This document shows positions 16,148 through 25,810 of a stretch of 64,000 bases of DNA, piece after piece; position 1 is the first letter of the stretch; every line of letters begins with the position of its first letter. The notes below the pieces were generated by a model, which saw only the letters and a program-made list of their open reading frames with translations, did not search any database and was not told the origin of the DNA. The DNA comes from Arthrobacter sp. AQ5-05 (GTDB taxonomy: Bacteria > Actinomycetota > Actinomycetes > Actinomycetales > Micrococcaceae). The stretch is from NCBI RefSeq assembly GCF_003287975.1, contig NZ_QMKQ01000005.1:1-64000 (forward strand), given 5' to 3'. The translations under genes were made by a program, and so were the position numbers.

Positions 16148-17239
16148 GTGACACCTAACGCCCCGCCCGCCGAAACCCGGCACCTGACCGCCAAGCTCTC
16201 CACCCTGGACCGCTATCTGGCCATCTGGATCCTGGCGGCCATGGCCCTCGGATTGGTGCTGGGCCGGCTGATACCCGGACTCGGGGCCGCGCTGGACTCC
16301 ATCCAGGTCGCCGGCATCTCACTGCCCATCGCGCTGGGCCTGCTGGTGATGATGTACCCGGTGCTCGCGAAGGTCCGATACAACGAGACCGGCGCCGTTC
16401 TCAGCGACAAGAAACTCATGGTCACCTCGCTGGTGATCAACTGGGTCCTGGCCCCGGCGTTCATGTTCGTGCTGGCCTGGATCTTCCTGGCCGACCTGCC
16501 CGAATACCGCACCGGGTTGATCATTGTCGGGTTGGCGCGCTGCATCGCCATGGTCTTCATCTGGAACGACCTGGCCTGCGGGGACCGCGAGGCAGCCGCC
16601 GTGCTGGTCGCCATCAACTCCGTCTTCCAGGTCTTCGCCTTCGGCGCCCTGGGCTGGTTCTACCTGCAGCTGCTGCCAAGCTGGCTCGGGTTGCCCACCA
16701 CCAGCGCGGAATTCTCGATTCTCACCATCACGCTCTCGGTCCTGGTGTTCCTGGGCATCCCGCTCGTGGCCGGATACCTCACCCGCACCTTTGGCGAAAA
16801 GGCCAAGGGCCGCGACTGGTACGAAAACAGGTTCCTGCCCAAGATCGGCCCCTGGGCCCTCTACGGCCTGCTGTTCACCATCGTGCTGCTCTTCGCCCTG
16901 CAGGGGGACAACATCATTGCCAAGCCCCTGGACGTCGCCCGCATCGCGTTGCCGCTGCTGGTCTACTTCCTGGTGGTCTTCGGCGCCTCCATGCTCATCG
17001 GCCGCGCCCTGCGCATGGGCTATGCCCGCACCACCACCCTGGCGTTCACCGCGGCGAGCAACAACTTCGAACTGGCCATCGCCGTGGCCATCGCGACCTT
17101 CGGGGTCACCAGCGGCCAGGCCCTGGCCGGGGTCGTCGGCCCGCTGATCGAGGTGCCGCTGCTGGTCGCACTGGTCTACGTCGCCCTCTGGTCCCGCAAG
17201 TTCTTCCCCTCCTTCAACCCCGCAAAGGTCCAAGCATGA
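16148..17239 (+). CDS. arsB: Arsenite efflux permease Acr3
   Basis: This is a 363-residue permease with ten predicted membrane segments, exporting As(III). Family hallmarks include YNETGAVLSDKKLMVTSLVI, LIIVGLARCIAMVFIWNDLA (with the essential Cys in segment 4) and TTLAFTAASNNFELAIAVAI. The GTG at 16148 is taken as the start (GGAG about 12 bases upstream, just after the operator); the frame extends upstream without homology. It overlaps arsC by ATGA. It is the core of the resistance operon: reduce arsenate, export arsenite. The family is often named acr3 rather than arsB. Confidence 0.93.
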   Translation: MTPNAPPAETRHLTAKLSTLDRYLAIWILAAMALGLVLGRLIPGLGAALDSIQVAGISLPIALGLLVMMYPVLAKVRYNETGAVLSDKKLMVTSLVINWVLAPAFMFVLAWIFLADLPEYRTGLIIVGLARCIAMVFIWNDLACGDREAAAVLVAINSVFQVFAFGALGWFYLQLLPSWLGLPTTSAEFSILTITLSVLVFLGIPLVAGYLTRTFGEKAKGRDWYENRFLPKIGPWALYGLLFTIVLLFALQGDNIIAKPLDVARIALPLLVYFLVVFGASMLIGRALRMGYARTTTLAFTAASNNFELAIAVAIATFGVTSGQALAGVVGPLIEVPLLVALVYVALWSRKFFPSFNPAKVQA

Positions 17240-17652
17240 ACGCCTCCACCAAGCCTTCCGTCCTGTTTGTCTGCGTGCACAACGCCGGACGCTCCCAAAT
17301 GGCCGCCGCCTTCCTGGCCAACCTCTCGGCAGGGCAGATCGAGGTACGCTCCGCCGGCTCCGCCCCGGCCGAGACCGTGAACCCGGCGGCCGTCGCGGCC
17401 ATGAACGAGGTCGGCATCGACATGTCGGCCGAAACCCCGAAGATCCTCACCACCGAGGCCGTCAAGGAATCGGACGTGGTCATCACCATGGGCTGCGGCG
17501 ACACCTGCCCGATCTTCCCGGGCAAGCGCTACGAGGACTGGGTGCTGGAGGATCCCGCGGGCCAGGGCGTGGAGGCGGTGCGCCCGATCCGCGACGAGAT
17601 CCGCGCCCGCATCGAGACCCTGATCTCCGAACTGCTGCCCGCCACCAAGTAA
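17236..17652 (+). CDS. arsC: Arsenate reductase, LMW-phosphatase type, probably mycothiol-dependent
   Basis: This is a 138-residue arsenate reductase. The P-loop FVCVHNAGRSQMAAAFL has the normal CX5R. VITMGCGDTCPIFPGKRYED followed by WVLEDPAG and PIRDEIRARIETLI are typical of actinobacterial ArsC. In such enzymes arsenate is reduced through an arseno-mycothiol adduct with mycoredoxin; whether this one uses intramolecular cysteines (Cys in MGCGDTC) instead cannot be decided by reading. Its ATG overlaps the acr3 stop by four bases, so the product hands arsenite to the pump encoded just before. The flavoprotein gene follows 32 bases later. Confidence 0.92.
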   Translation: MNASTKPSVLFVCVHNAGRSQMAAAFLANLSAGQIEVRSAGSAPAETVNPAAVAAMNEVGIDMSAETPKILTTEAVKESDVVITMGCGDTCPIFPGKRYEDWVLEDPAGQGVEAVRPIRDEIRARIETLISELLPATK

Positions 17653-17684
17653 CACACCCCCTCGTTCCCCGGGAGTAGAAGACC

Positions 17685-19121
17685 ATGAACCACAGACACC
17701 CGATCGTTGTCATCGGCGCCGGACCCATCGGGCTGGCCGCCGCGGCCCACCTTCTCGAGCGTGGACAGGACGTCCGCGTCCTCGAGTCCGGAAGCGGTGC
17801 CGGTGCCGCCATCCGCAACTGGGGGCATATCAGGCTCTTCTCCACGTGGCAGTACAACATCGACGCCGCTGCCCGCCGCCTGCTGGAAACACCCACCGAG
17901 GCCTACGCCGGTGGCTGGGAACCACCGCGCGACACCCGCCTGCCCACGGGTTCCGAGCTGGTGACCCAGTACCTCGAGCCGCTGGCGGCCCACCCGGCAC
18001 TGGCCTCGCGCATCAGCTACGGGCACCGGGTCACCGCTATCACCCGCATCCAGCCAAATGGCAACGGCGTGGACAAGACCCGGTCGCAGGACCGGGCGGA
18101 GTCCGCCTTCCTGCTGCGCACCGCGACCGCCCGGGGACTTGTGGACATCCAGGCCCGGGCCGTCATTGACGCCTCGGGCACCTGGGGGACCCCCAACCCG
18201 GTGGGCCGCAGCGGCATCGAGGCCATCGGCGAGGCGGACGCCAGGGCCATCGGCATGGTCACCTCCCCGCTGCCGGATTCGCTGGGAGCCGGTCGCGAAC
18301 ACTTTGCCGGAAAGACCATCCTGGTGCTCGGCGCCGGGCACTCGGCGGCCAATACACTGATCAGCCTGGGCCGGCTGCGCCAGCACCACCCCGACACCCG
18401 CATCCTGTGGGGCCTGCGCGGGGCCGCCAACCCGATCCGCCTGTACGGGGGAGGACCGGCGGACCAACTGCCGGCCCGCGGACAGCTGGGCACCTCGCTG
18501 CGCCGCTTCGTGGAGAACGGCGACATCTCGATCGTCGAAAACGCCTCCGTCACCACCCTGGAACGCGGGGAAAAACTCGGCGTGCTGCTCGCCGATGGCC
18601 GTCGGCTGGACGTGGACCTGCTGGTCCCGGCCACCGGATTCCGCCCCGACCTTGGAATGCTTTCGGAGCTGCGCCTGGACATGGACCAGATCGTTGAGGC
18701 ACCGCGCGAGCTCGGACCGCTGATCGATCCGCAGTTCCACAGCTGCGGCACCGTCAGCGCCCACGGCGAGCGCGTCCTGTCCCACCCGGAAACCGACTTC
18801 TACATCGTCGGGATGAAAAGCTACGGACGGGCACCGACCTTCCTCATGGCCACCGGCTACGAACAGGTCCGCTCCATTGCCGCATTCCTTGCCGGGGACC
18901 GTGCGGCGGCCGAGACCGTGGAACTGGACCTTCCGGAAACCGGGGTGTGTTCCACCGACCTGGGTGGCTCCTGCGACCTGCCGGCGGCCGGCGAACCCGC
19001 GGCAAGCCGCGGCACCCCCGAGCCTTTGGCCGGGTCCTGCTGCGGCACCCCCGAACCGGTGGATATCGGCTTCGCCAGCGGAACCCTGCACGGCCACACC
19101 GAGCTGCTGGCCGAGCGGTAA
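17685..19121 (+). CDS. arsO: ArsO-like flavin-dependent oxidoreductase
   Basis: This is a 478-residue flavoprotein. The first dinucleotide-binding motif IVVIGAGPIGLAAAAHLLER (about 7-26) binds FAD, and a second, TILVLGAGHSAANTLISLGR (about 206-225), binds NAD(P)H. ATGFRPDLGMLSELRLDMDQ near residue 320 is the typical final FAD region. Such proteins accompany ars operons, where ArsO-type monooxygenases are implicated in arsenical resistance; the reaction is not settled. The C-terminal 50 residues are unusual, with five cysteines in GVCSTDLGGSCDLPAAG and AGSCCGTPEP, possibly a metalloid-binding tail. It sits 32 bases after arsC. A decayed copy of part of this family lies at about 53.7 kb. Confidence 0.75.
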   Translation: MNHRHPIVVIGAGPIGLAAAAHLLERGQDVRVLESGSGAGAAIRNWGHIRLFSTWQYNIDAAARRLLETPTEAYAGGWEPPRDTRLPTGSELVTQYLEPLAAHPALASRISYGHRVTAITRIQPNGNGVDKTRSQDRAESAFLLRTATARGLVDIQARAVIDASGTWGTPNPVGRSGIEAIGEADARAIGMVTSPLPDSLGAGREHFAGKTILVLGAGHSAANTLISLGRLRQHHPDTRILWGLRGAANPIRLYGGGPADQLPARGQLGTSLRRFVENGDISIVENASVTTLERGEKLGVLLADGRRLDVDLLVPATGFRPDLGMLSELRLDMDQIVEAPRELGPLIDPQFHSCGTVSAHGERVLSHPETDFYIVGMKSYGRAPTFLMATGYEQVRSIAAFLAGDRAAAETVELDLPETGVCSTDLGGSCDLPAAGEPAASRGTPEPLAGSCCGTPEPVDIGFASGTLHGHTELLAER

Positions 19122-20099
<978 letters not shown>

Positions 20100-20593
20100 C
20101 AGCCTCCACCCACGCCTGTTGCGGGCCGGGGATGCCGCGCGGAATGCGTGATCCCCTGCCCGCCACGGAAGCGGAACGGTGCTCGCGGGCACGCCCCGCG
20201 ACCGAAGCCCGGGGGTCGCTGCTGGACGCCGAACCGGGAAACAGCCGGGCAACCGCCATGGATCCTCCCCCGCGTGCCCGTGCCCGTGTCCGCACATCGC
20301 ACCACGGCGGTTGGAACTGCGGACACCCGTGATCGATCGGCCCGGCCGCGGAGAACCCTGTTCGTGCCTGGCGGCGGGCGCCGCGACTCCGCGACCCCGC
20401 GATTCGGCCGCAGGCCGAGGCCGGTGCGGAGCGGATTTTCCGGCAGGAAGCCGTGAACCGGTCACCGGGGGGTTTTCTTGCACCATTCCTGTTTCAGTCC
20501 TGTTCTTTTTCTGCGGGTTCCTTGTCCATTGGTTGAGATTCGAGTGCCACAGTGGGGAAACGGCAGGAAAACACGACCAAGGGCGGGAACCCG
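20100..20593. other. Intergenic stretch without a recognisable gene
   Basis: About 490 bases lie between the hydrolase and the glycosyltransferase. Open frames exist on both strands but all read as Arg/Pro/Gly-rich shadow sequence without domains. The last part holds an AAGGGCGGG ribosome site for the glycosyltransferase and probably its promoter. Nothing else was seen. Confidence 0.6.
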
Positions 20594-21742
20594 ATGCGCA
20601 ACGACCGCACCACTGGGGCAGGGAACCAGTCGACCGTGCCGCGGGATCCCGCCGCGGAAACCGCCCGGGGAACCCATCGGGCCGACGGCGGCACGGTGAC
20701 CGTGCTGGTCCCCGCACACAACGAGGCCGGGGCCATCGTCGAGACCCTGCACTCGCTCGGGCGGCAATCCCGCCGGCCGGACCGGGTGATCGTCATTGCC
20801 GACAACTGCACGGATGCCACGGAGCAACTGGCGTTGGACCAGGGTGCGGAAGTCATCCGCACGCTCGGGAACACGGACAAGAAGGCCGGCGCGCTGAACT
20901 TCGCACTGGGCGGGTTGCTCGAATCGGCCGACGGGGACGAGCTGATCCTGGTCCAGGATGCGGACTCGCAGTTGGCGGGGGACTTCATCGAGAACGCCGT
21001 CCGCCACCTCGGTGCGGACCCCACGCTTGGCGCCGTCGGCGGGGTGTTCAGCGGAGGCCCGGGAGGCGGCTTCGTCGGACACCTGCAACGCAACGAGTAC
21101 GCCAGGTATGCCCGGGACGTGAAACGGCTCCACGGCAGATGCCTCGTCGTGACGGGAACCGCAGCGCTTTTCCGGGTGCGGACCCTGCGGAGCGTGTCCC
21201 TGGCGCGAACCCGGGGCACGTTGCCGGCCGGCAACGGCCACGGCGGAGTCTATGACACCTCGGTCCTGACCGAAGACAACGAACTGTCCTTCGCGCTGCT
21301 CACCCTGGGATACACCATCCTTTCCCCGGCAGACTGCACCCTGGTCACCGAGGTCATGCCGACCTGGCACGAGCTGTGGGCCCAACGCCTGCGCTGGAAG
21401 CGGGGTGCTGTGGAAAACTGCGTGCAGTACGGCTGGACCAAGGTCACCCGCCCCTACTGGGGTCGGCAGTTCCTGTCGATGCTGGGGGTCCTGGTCACCC
21501 TGGCATATGTCGGATCGATCGCCTACGCCGTGGAATCGGGCGCCGGAGTGCACCTCCATGCCATCTGGATGGCGGTGACAGCGGTGTTCGTCCTCGAACG
21601 CGTCGTGACGGTGCGGCTGCGGGGATGGAAACACATGCTGTTGGCGGCCACCATGTACGAAACGGTCATTGACCTGTTCCTGCAGGCCGTCCACGCCAAG
21701 GCATACGCCGATGCACTGTTCAACAAGAAGAAGGTCTGGTAG
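20594..21742 (+). CDS. Family 2 processive-type glycosyltransferase
   Basis: This is a 382-residue GT2 enzyme. The nucleotide-sugar domain has VTVLVPAHNEAGAIVETL, the DxD-type motif LVQDADSQL, the acceptor/base region LTEDNELSFALL and the processivity motif QRLRWKRG. Two or three C-terminal membrane segments follow (LGVLVTLAYVGSIAYAV, IWMAVTAVFVLERVV), anchoring it in the membrane. This is the cellulose/hyaluronan/chitin-synthase-like layout, but it lacks N-terminal membrane helices and is shorter. ATG 20594 follows AAGGGCGGG. A 54-residue sortase-like peptide begins five bases after its stop and a secreted GH16-like gene converges, suggesting a surface glucan or related polymer. Confidence 0.85.
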   Translation: MRNDRTTGAGNQSTVPRDPAAETARGTHRADGGTVTVLVPAHNEAGAIVETLHSLGRQSRRPDRVIVIADNCTDATEQLALDQGAEVIRTLGNTDKKAGALNFALGGLLESADGDELILVQDADSQLAGDFIENAVRHLGADPTLGAVGGVFSGGPGGGFVGHLQRNEYARYARDVKRLHGRCLVVTGTAALFRVRTLRSVSLARTRGTLPAGNGHGGVYDTSVLTEDNELSFALLTLGYTILSPADCTLVTEVMPTWHELWAQRLRWKRGAVENCVQYGWTKVTRPYWGRQFLSMLGVLVTLAYVGSIAYAVESGAGVHLHAIWMAVTAVFVLERVVTVRLRGWKHMLLAATMYETVIDLFLQAVHAKAYADALFNKKKVW

Positions 21743-21747
21743 CAAAA

Positions 21748-21912
21748 ATGTACAACAATCCAATGATCCCCATGGCCGCAAGCGCAGGATCGGCCGCCCT
21801 TGCCATGACCGGAGCGGGCCAGGCCTTCTGGTCCGCCCTGGCGGGCTTCGCGCTGCTGGCCCTCGGCCTGGCCATCAAGCGCATCGTCCCGGTGCGCGCA
21901 CGGAAGTCCTAG
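21748..21912 (+). CDS. 54-residue LAXTG-type sortase-substrate-like peptide
   Basis: This very small protein begins MYNNPMIPMAASAGSAAL, then reads LAMTGAG, a hydrophobic helix (FWSALAGFALLALGLAI) and a basic tail (KRIVPVRARKS). That is the exact layout of a C-terminal cell-wall sorting signal. LAXTG is the motif used by class E sortases of actinobacteria. There is no N-terminal signal peptide and almost no mature domain: cleavage between T and G would leave a peptide of about 20 residues. It begins five bases after the glycosyltransferase stop, so it is co-transcribed and probably coupled. It may anchor or regulate the glycosyltransferase product, or be a small membrane subunit of the enzyme. 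Confidence 0.7.
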   Translation: MYNNPMIPMAASAGSAALAMTGAGQAFWSALAGFALLALGLAIKRIVPVRARKS

Positions 21913-21941
21913 CCCGGATCCTGTGGGGCAACACCCATCGG

Positions 21942-23063
21942 TTACGTCACCGGCGCGGTCGCGGCGGAATACCTGGACAGCGTCGTGTAACCGGTCTTGG
22001 AGCCGGTGACCCGGACCTTGATGGTGTCGCCCGCATCGATCGCGGCGAGCGTGTAGGTCTTGCCCGTGGCCCCGGAGACGGCGGCACCCGAGCGGTACCA
22101 CTGGTACTTCAACGTGGTGCCGGTGGTCCACGTGCCGGGGTTCGCGCCCAGCGTGTTGCCGGTGGCCGGGGTGCCGCCGATGGTCGGGGTCGGTGCGGTG
22201 AGCGTGCCCGGGGGCGCGAAGGAGAAATCGCGGATGACCACCGACTCGGGCGCGACATGCAGCGGGTCTCCGCCGCCGCCCCCGGTGACCCACAGGTTGA
22301 AGTGGATGGCTTCGTTGGCCGGAACCGGGACCGTGGCGCCCTGCATCACGGTCCGCTTGAGCAGCGTCCCGGCGAATCCCGTTCCGGCGAAGGTCTCAAA
22401 GGTCAGCTTCGACGGCTCCCAGATCAGCCGGTGGGTCAGCACGGCGGTGGTCGTCGTGGGAAAGGTGATCGTGCTGTTGCCCTCGCCCGGCGGCAGGAGG
22501 GCATCGAACCAATAGCCGTGTCCCTGGGTCACCGGCCAGTTCTCGCCGTAGGCGCCGCCGCCGCCCCAGGCCGAGGCCTCGCACAGGTCGATCTCGTTGT
22601 ACCCCGGGGAGGCCTCGGGGTCGTAGGTGAACAGGCATCCCCACACGACCTCTTTTTGCAGCGCGCCGACGTTCTTGGCAACGGTGGTGCTGTAGGTTCC
22701 GTACCCGAACCCCTGCCGGGTGGACTGGATTTCGGCTCCCGCGGGAGCCGCGCCGGTGGGGTTGGACAAGCTCAGGGTGACATACCCGTTGGCGTCGGGG
22801 TTGCCGACATTCGCCGCGTCGAACATCCGGTTGAATTGGGGAGCCCCGCCCCAGAACCGTTTCTGCCAGTTGAAGCCCTTCCATCCGAAGCTGCCGACCG
22901 GCCCGGGGTCCTGGGCCGGGGGTGCGATCACGGCGGCCCGGGCGGGCACCACGCCGATGGGCAGGCACAGCCCCGCCGCCAGAAGCAGGCAGATGGTCCC
23001 CAGGCTCCGGGGGGACCTGGCGGGGGCTTTTGGCGGGACAGGGGCAATGACCGTTCGTTTCAT
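21942..23063 (-). CDS. Secreted GH16-like glucanase with C-terminal Ig-like domain
   Basis: This is a 373-residue exported protein. The signal peptide (about 1-43) has a long hydrophobic core LGTICLLLAAGLCLPIG and an ARA cleavage site. A concanavalin-type lectin/glucanase domain follows (about 55-280). NEIDLCEAS carries the GH16 catalytic pattern Glu157-x-Asp159-x-x-Glu162, and WQKRFWGGAP and YGTYSTTVAK fit the fold. The last 90 residues form one bacterial Ig-like repeat (PTIGGTPATGNTLGANPGTW, then YQWYRSGAAVSGATGKTYTL) found in surface proteins. Start 23063 has GAAGG upstream. It converges on the glycosyltransferase and LAXTG peptide, so it may remodel that polymer; beta-glucan is the usual GH16 substrate. 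Confidence 0.75.
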   Translation of the reverse strand: MKRTVIAPVPPKAPARSPRSLGTICLLLAAGLCLPIGVVPARAAVIAPPAQDPGPVGSFGWKGFNWQKRFWGGAPQFNRMFDAANVGNPDANGYVTLSLSNPTGAAPAGAEIQSTRQGFGYGTYSTTVAKNVGALQKEVVWGCLFTYDPEASPGYNEIDLCEASAWGGGGAYGENWPVTQGHGYWFDALLPPGEGNSTITFPTTTTAVLTHRLIWEPSKLTFETFAGTGFAGTLLKRTVMQGATVPVPANEAIHFNLWVTGGGGGDPLHVAPESVVIRDFSFAPPGTLTAPTPTIGGTPATGNTLGANPGTWTTGTTLKYQWYRSGAAVSGATGKTYTLAAIDAGDTIKVRVTGSKTGYTTLSRYSAATAPVT

Positions 23064-23336
23064 GGCAAGACCTTCGCTGTTCGGTGCTCCGGGGACCACC
23101 GTGGCCCCGTGGCCGGACATCGGGCCCCACCCGATGCGCCTGAAGGGTTGGGCACCTGCCCGCTCCCGGCGCCGCACGTCCCACCCAAGGCATGCAACTC
23201 CTTGATTATCGGGCATGGCCCGTGGATTTGGATAGTGGCAGGTGGCCCGGCATCCCGAAGCGGCCGCGGCCGCCCAAGGCCCCCTGGCCGGCCGCGGCCG
23301 GGAATCCGCGACACGCATCGCGTGGGGCGCGTCGGT

Positions 23337-24239
23337 TCAGGTGAAGACCGGGGAATCCGCGGGCACCAGGACCCTGACCGCGGCCGGTGCGACCTGGATC
23401 GTTGCCGGCAGCGGGCCGAGGTATTCCCCGTCGGCATAGATGTTCAACGGCTTGCCGGCGCTGATGGTGATCTCCCGGCCGCGCGTGAACGAGACATTCT
23501 CCTGGCGCAGGTGCGTGCCGCGGTAGGAACGCAGGAAGGTCAGGGCCACGCCAAGGATCGTGGCCTTGCCAAGGGACACGACGTCAAGCAGGCCGTCGTC
23601 GACCTTGGCCTGCGGGCAGATGTGCAGTCCTCCGCCGTATTGGCCGACGTTTCCCACGGCGACGAACCAGCCCGGAAAGGTGCTTTGGACCCCGTCCACG
23701 GTCAGCGTGAAGGTGACGTTGCGCCATTGGAGGAACGCCTTGAGCCCGCCGTAGAGGTAGACGAAGGGTCCGAGGTTGATCCGGGCGCTGTTGCCGTATT
23801 CGTTGGCCAGCGCGTCGAAGCCGACATTCGCGACCCCGAGGTAGGCGCGGCCGTTGACCAGCCCCAGGTCCAGCTCCCGCACCACCAGATGCGGCAGGTC
23901 CCGCACGGTCTTGGCCGGGTCAAGGCCCAGCCCGAGGCGGCGGATCGTGTCGTTTCCCCGGCCGCCGGCCAACGGGAGCAAGATGGCACCCGAGTCCCTG
24001 GCCCCGGCCGCCGCGGCTCCCAGGAACCCGTCCCCGCCCAGCATCGCCACCAGTGTTCCGGCCGCGGCGGCGCGCGCCCGGTCGGTGGCCTCCTGCAGGC
24101 TGTCGGTGATGTGAACGACGGGGGTGTATCCCGCGGCGTGCAGGGCGGCGGCCGTTTGTTCAAGGTGTTTCAGGCCGCGTCCGCGTCCCGAGGCCGGATT
24201 GACCAGCAGCAGGGCGGGGCCCGGCGAGGGAGCCTTCAT
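23337..24239 (-). CDS. Diacylglycerol-kinase-family lipid kinase
   Basis: This is a 300-residue soluble lipid kinase of the DgkB/YegS type. ALLLVNPASGRGRG opens the nucleotide domain, LVAMLGGDGFLGAAAAGARD holds the GGDG signature, and LPLAGGRGNDTIRRLGLGLD is the GTGNDxAR-like loop. It normally phosphorylates diacylglycerol or a related glycerolipid with ATP. Its ATG overlaps the stop of glpD by four bases (ATGA), so it is the third gene of the TetR-glpD-kinase transcript. With the alkyl-DHAP-synthase-like gene nearby, a role on ether or alkyl glycerols is possible but inferred. Confidence 0.85.
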   Translation of the reverse strand: MKAPSPGPALLLVNPASGRGRGLKHLEQTAAALHAAGYTPVVHITDSLQEATDRARAAAAGTLVAMLGGDGFLGAAAAGARDSGAILLPLAGGRGNDTIRRLGLGLDPAKTVRDLPHLVVRELDLGLVNGRAYLGVANVGFDALANEYGNSARINLGPFVYLYGGLKAFLQWRNVTFTLTVDGVQSTFPGWFVAVGNVGQYGGGLHICPQAKVDDGLLDVVSLGKATILGVALTFLRSYRGTHLRQENVSFTRGREITISAGKPLNIYADGEYLGPLPATIQVAPAAVRVLVPADSPVFT

Positions 24240-25810
24240 GCGCCCGGTCCTTCCGCGGGTGGGGTTTCGGCGGCCATTGCCAGGATTTGCGCGGCGCGGC
24301 CGCCGGCCCTGGCCGCGTCCGCTGGCACCAGGGACAGCCGGGTGCGGCGCTCCAGCAGGTCTTCGACGTTCGTTGCCCCCTCGGCGCGGATGGCGAAGAG
24401 CAGTTCCGCGCCGGTGATCCCGGTCCCCTTGAAGAGCGGTTCGGCCAACAACCGGTGCTCGCCGGCGAGTTTGTTAACCTCCGTGGCCTCGGTGCCGTAC
24501 TTGGCCACCAGCCGTGCCGGTGCCTGAAGGGCTGCCAGTGCGGTGCGGTTTGCGGCGCCGACCAGCGGAAGCCGCTTGGTCCGGCTCGGGATGTCCATGC
24601 CGAGCCGCGCCGCGGCGGCGTCCACCGCGTCCTGCGCCATGGCCCGGTAGGTGGTCAGTTTCCCTCCCACCACGGTGATCGGTTCCCCGGGAACATCCTT
24701 CACCAGGTGCCGGCGGGAGATGTCCGAGGTGCCGTCCGGCCCGTTGGCATGCGCTGAGCGCACCAGCGGCCGCAGGCCGGCAAAGGCGCCGACGACGTCC
24801 GCCCGGGCCAGCGGGGGATCGAGCACCCGGTTGACGACACCGAGCAGGAAATCGATGTCGTGCCGCGGCACGGCGGGGCGGTGGCCGTCGGCCTCGCGGT
24901 CCTCCTGGTCGGTCAGCCCGATGTACACCACGCCGGTGGGCTGGGGCAGTACGAACACGTACCGGCCGAAGTGCCCCGGGACCGCCACGGTGTGGGCGGC
25001 ATGCGGGTTGCCCAGGCGCGCGGCGCGCACCACCAGGTGGGTGCCGCGGCTCGGGACCAGCTCCAGGGCGGGATCGAAATCCGCCGCCCAGACGCCGGCG
25101 GCATTGATGACGCTCCGGGCCCGGAGGCCCAGGGTCTCGCCGGTCCGGGTGTCGATGGCGTCCACGGAAGTGGCGGTGATCGAGGTGGCCTTGACGTCGC
25201 GCAGCACGTGGGCGCCGAGCCCGGCGGCGGTGCGCACCACGGCCAGCACCAGCCGCGCATCGTCGATCACCTGCCCGTCCCAGTAGAGCAGCCCGCGGCG
25301 CAGCCCCGGCGTGTCCAGGGCCGGTGCCATGGCGGCAACGGCCTGCCTCGAGAGCAGCTGGGGGCGCGGCAGGATCGAGGATTTCAGGCCCGAGGCGCGG
25401 CGCAGCGCATCGTAGAGCAGCACGCCGGCCCCCGCCGCGGCGGTCTGGGCACGCCGGGCACCGGTGGTGTCGGGGATGATGAAGCCCAGCGGGCGGATCA
25501 GGTGCGGGGCGATGTCCTGCATCAGCCAGCGCCGCTCCACCGCCGATTCCCAGGCGACGGGGAAGTCTCCGCGGGCCAGGTAGCGCAGCCCGCCGTGGAT
25601 GAGCTTGGAGCTGTAGCCGCTGGTGCCGGAGCCGAAGTCGTTCGATTCGAGCAGTGCCACGGACAGCCCGCGGCTGGCCGCATCCAGGGCCACTCCGGCC
25701 CCGGTGATCCCGCCGCCGATGACCGCCACGTCCACTTCCTGCCCGGCCAGGTGCTCCAGTGAGCGGGCCCGGGTGGCGTCGTTGATCCAGGTCGGCCGGC
25801 GGACACTCAT
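24236..25810 (-). CDS. glpD: Aerobic glycerol-3-phosphate dehydrogenase
   Basis: This is a 524-residue FAD enzyme oxidising glycerol-3-phosphate to dihydroxyacetone phosphate and feeding electrons to quinone. Motifs: DVAVIGGGITGAGVALDAAS (FAD), SGTSGYSSKLIHGGLRYL (substrate/FAD loop), VINAAGVWAADF and VVGGKLTTYRAMAQDAVD. Length is close to E. coli GlpD. The start at 25810 (MSVRRPTWINDATR) overlaps the TetR stop by ATGA. It is followed, again with ATGA, by a lipid kinase. No glycerol kinase or facilitator is nearby. This placement beside alkyl-DHAP-synthase-like genes suggests it supplies DHAP for lipid synthesis rather than general glycerol use (inference). Confidence 0.9.
   Translation of the reverse strand: MSVRRPTWINDATRARSLEHLAGQEVDVAVIGGGITGAGVALDAASRGLSVALLESNDFGSGTSGYSSKLIHGGLRYLARGDFPVAWESAVERRWLMQDIAPHLIRPLGFIIPDTTGARRAQTAAAGAGVLLYDALRRASGLKSSILPRPQLLSRQAVAAMAPALDTPGLRRGLLYWDGQVIDDARLVLAVVRTAAGLGAHVLRDVKATSITATSVDAIDTRTGETLGLRARSVINAAGVWAADFDPALELVPSRGTHLVVRAARLGNPHAAHTVAVPGHFGRYVFVLPQPTGVVYIGLTDQEDREADGHRPAVPRHDIDFLLGVVNRVLDPPLARADVVGAFAGLRPLVRSAHANGPDGTSDISRRHLVKDVPGEPITVVGGKLTTYRAMAQDAVDAAAARLGMDIPSRTKRLPLVGAANRTALAALQAPARLVAKYGTEATEVNKLAGEHRLLAEPLFKGTGITGAELLFAIRAEGATNVEDLLERRTRLSLVPADAARAGGRAAQILAMAAETPPAEGPGA

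Noticed and set aside
20100-20593. Small genes in the gap before the glycosyltransferase
   Set aside because: All frames are Arg/Pro/Gly-rich without ribosome sites or domains.
21669-24527. 952-codon open frame on the plus strand
   Set aside because: It spans the GH16-like and lipid-kinase genes antisense; composition is Gly/Arg/Ala shadow and no family signature was seen.
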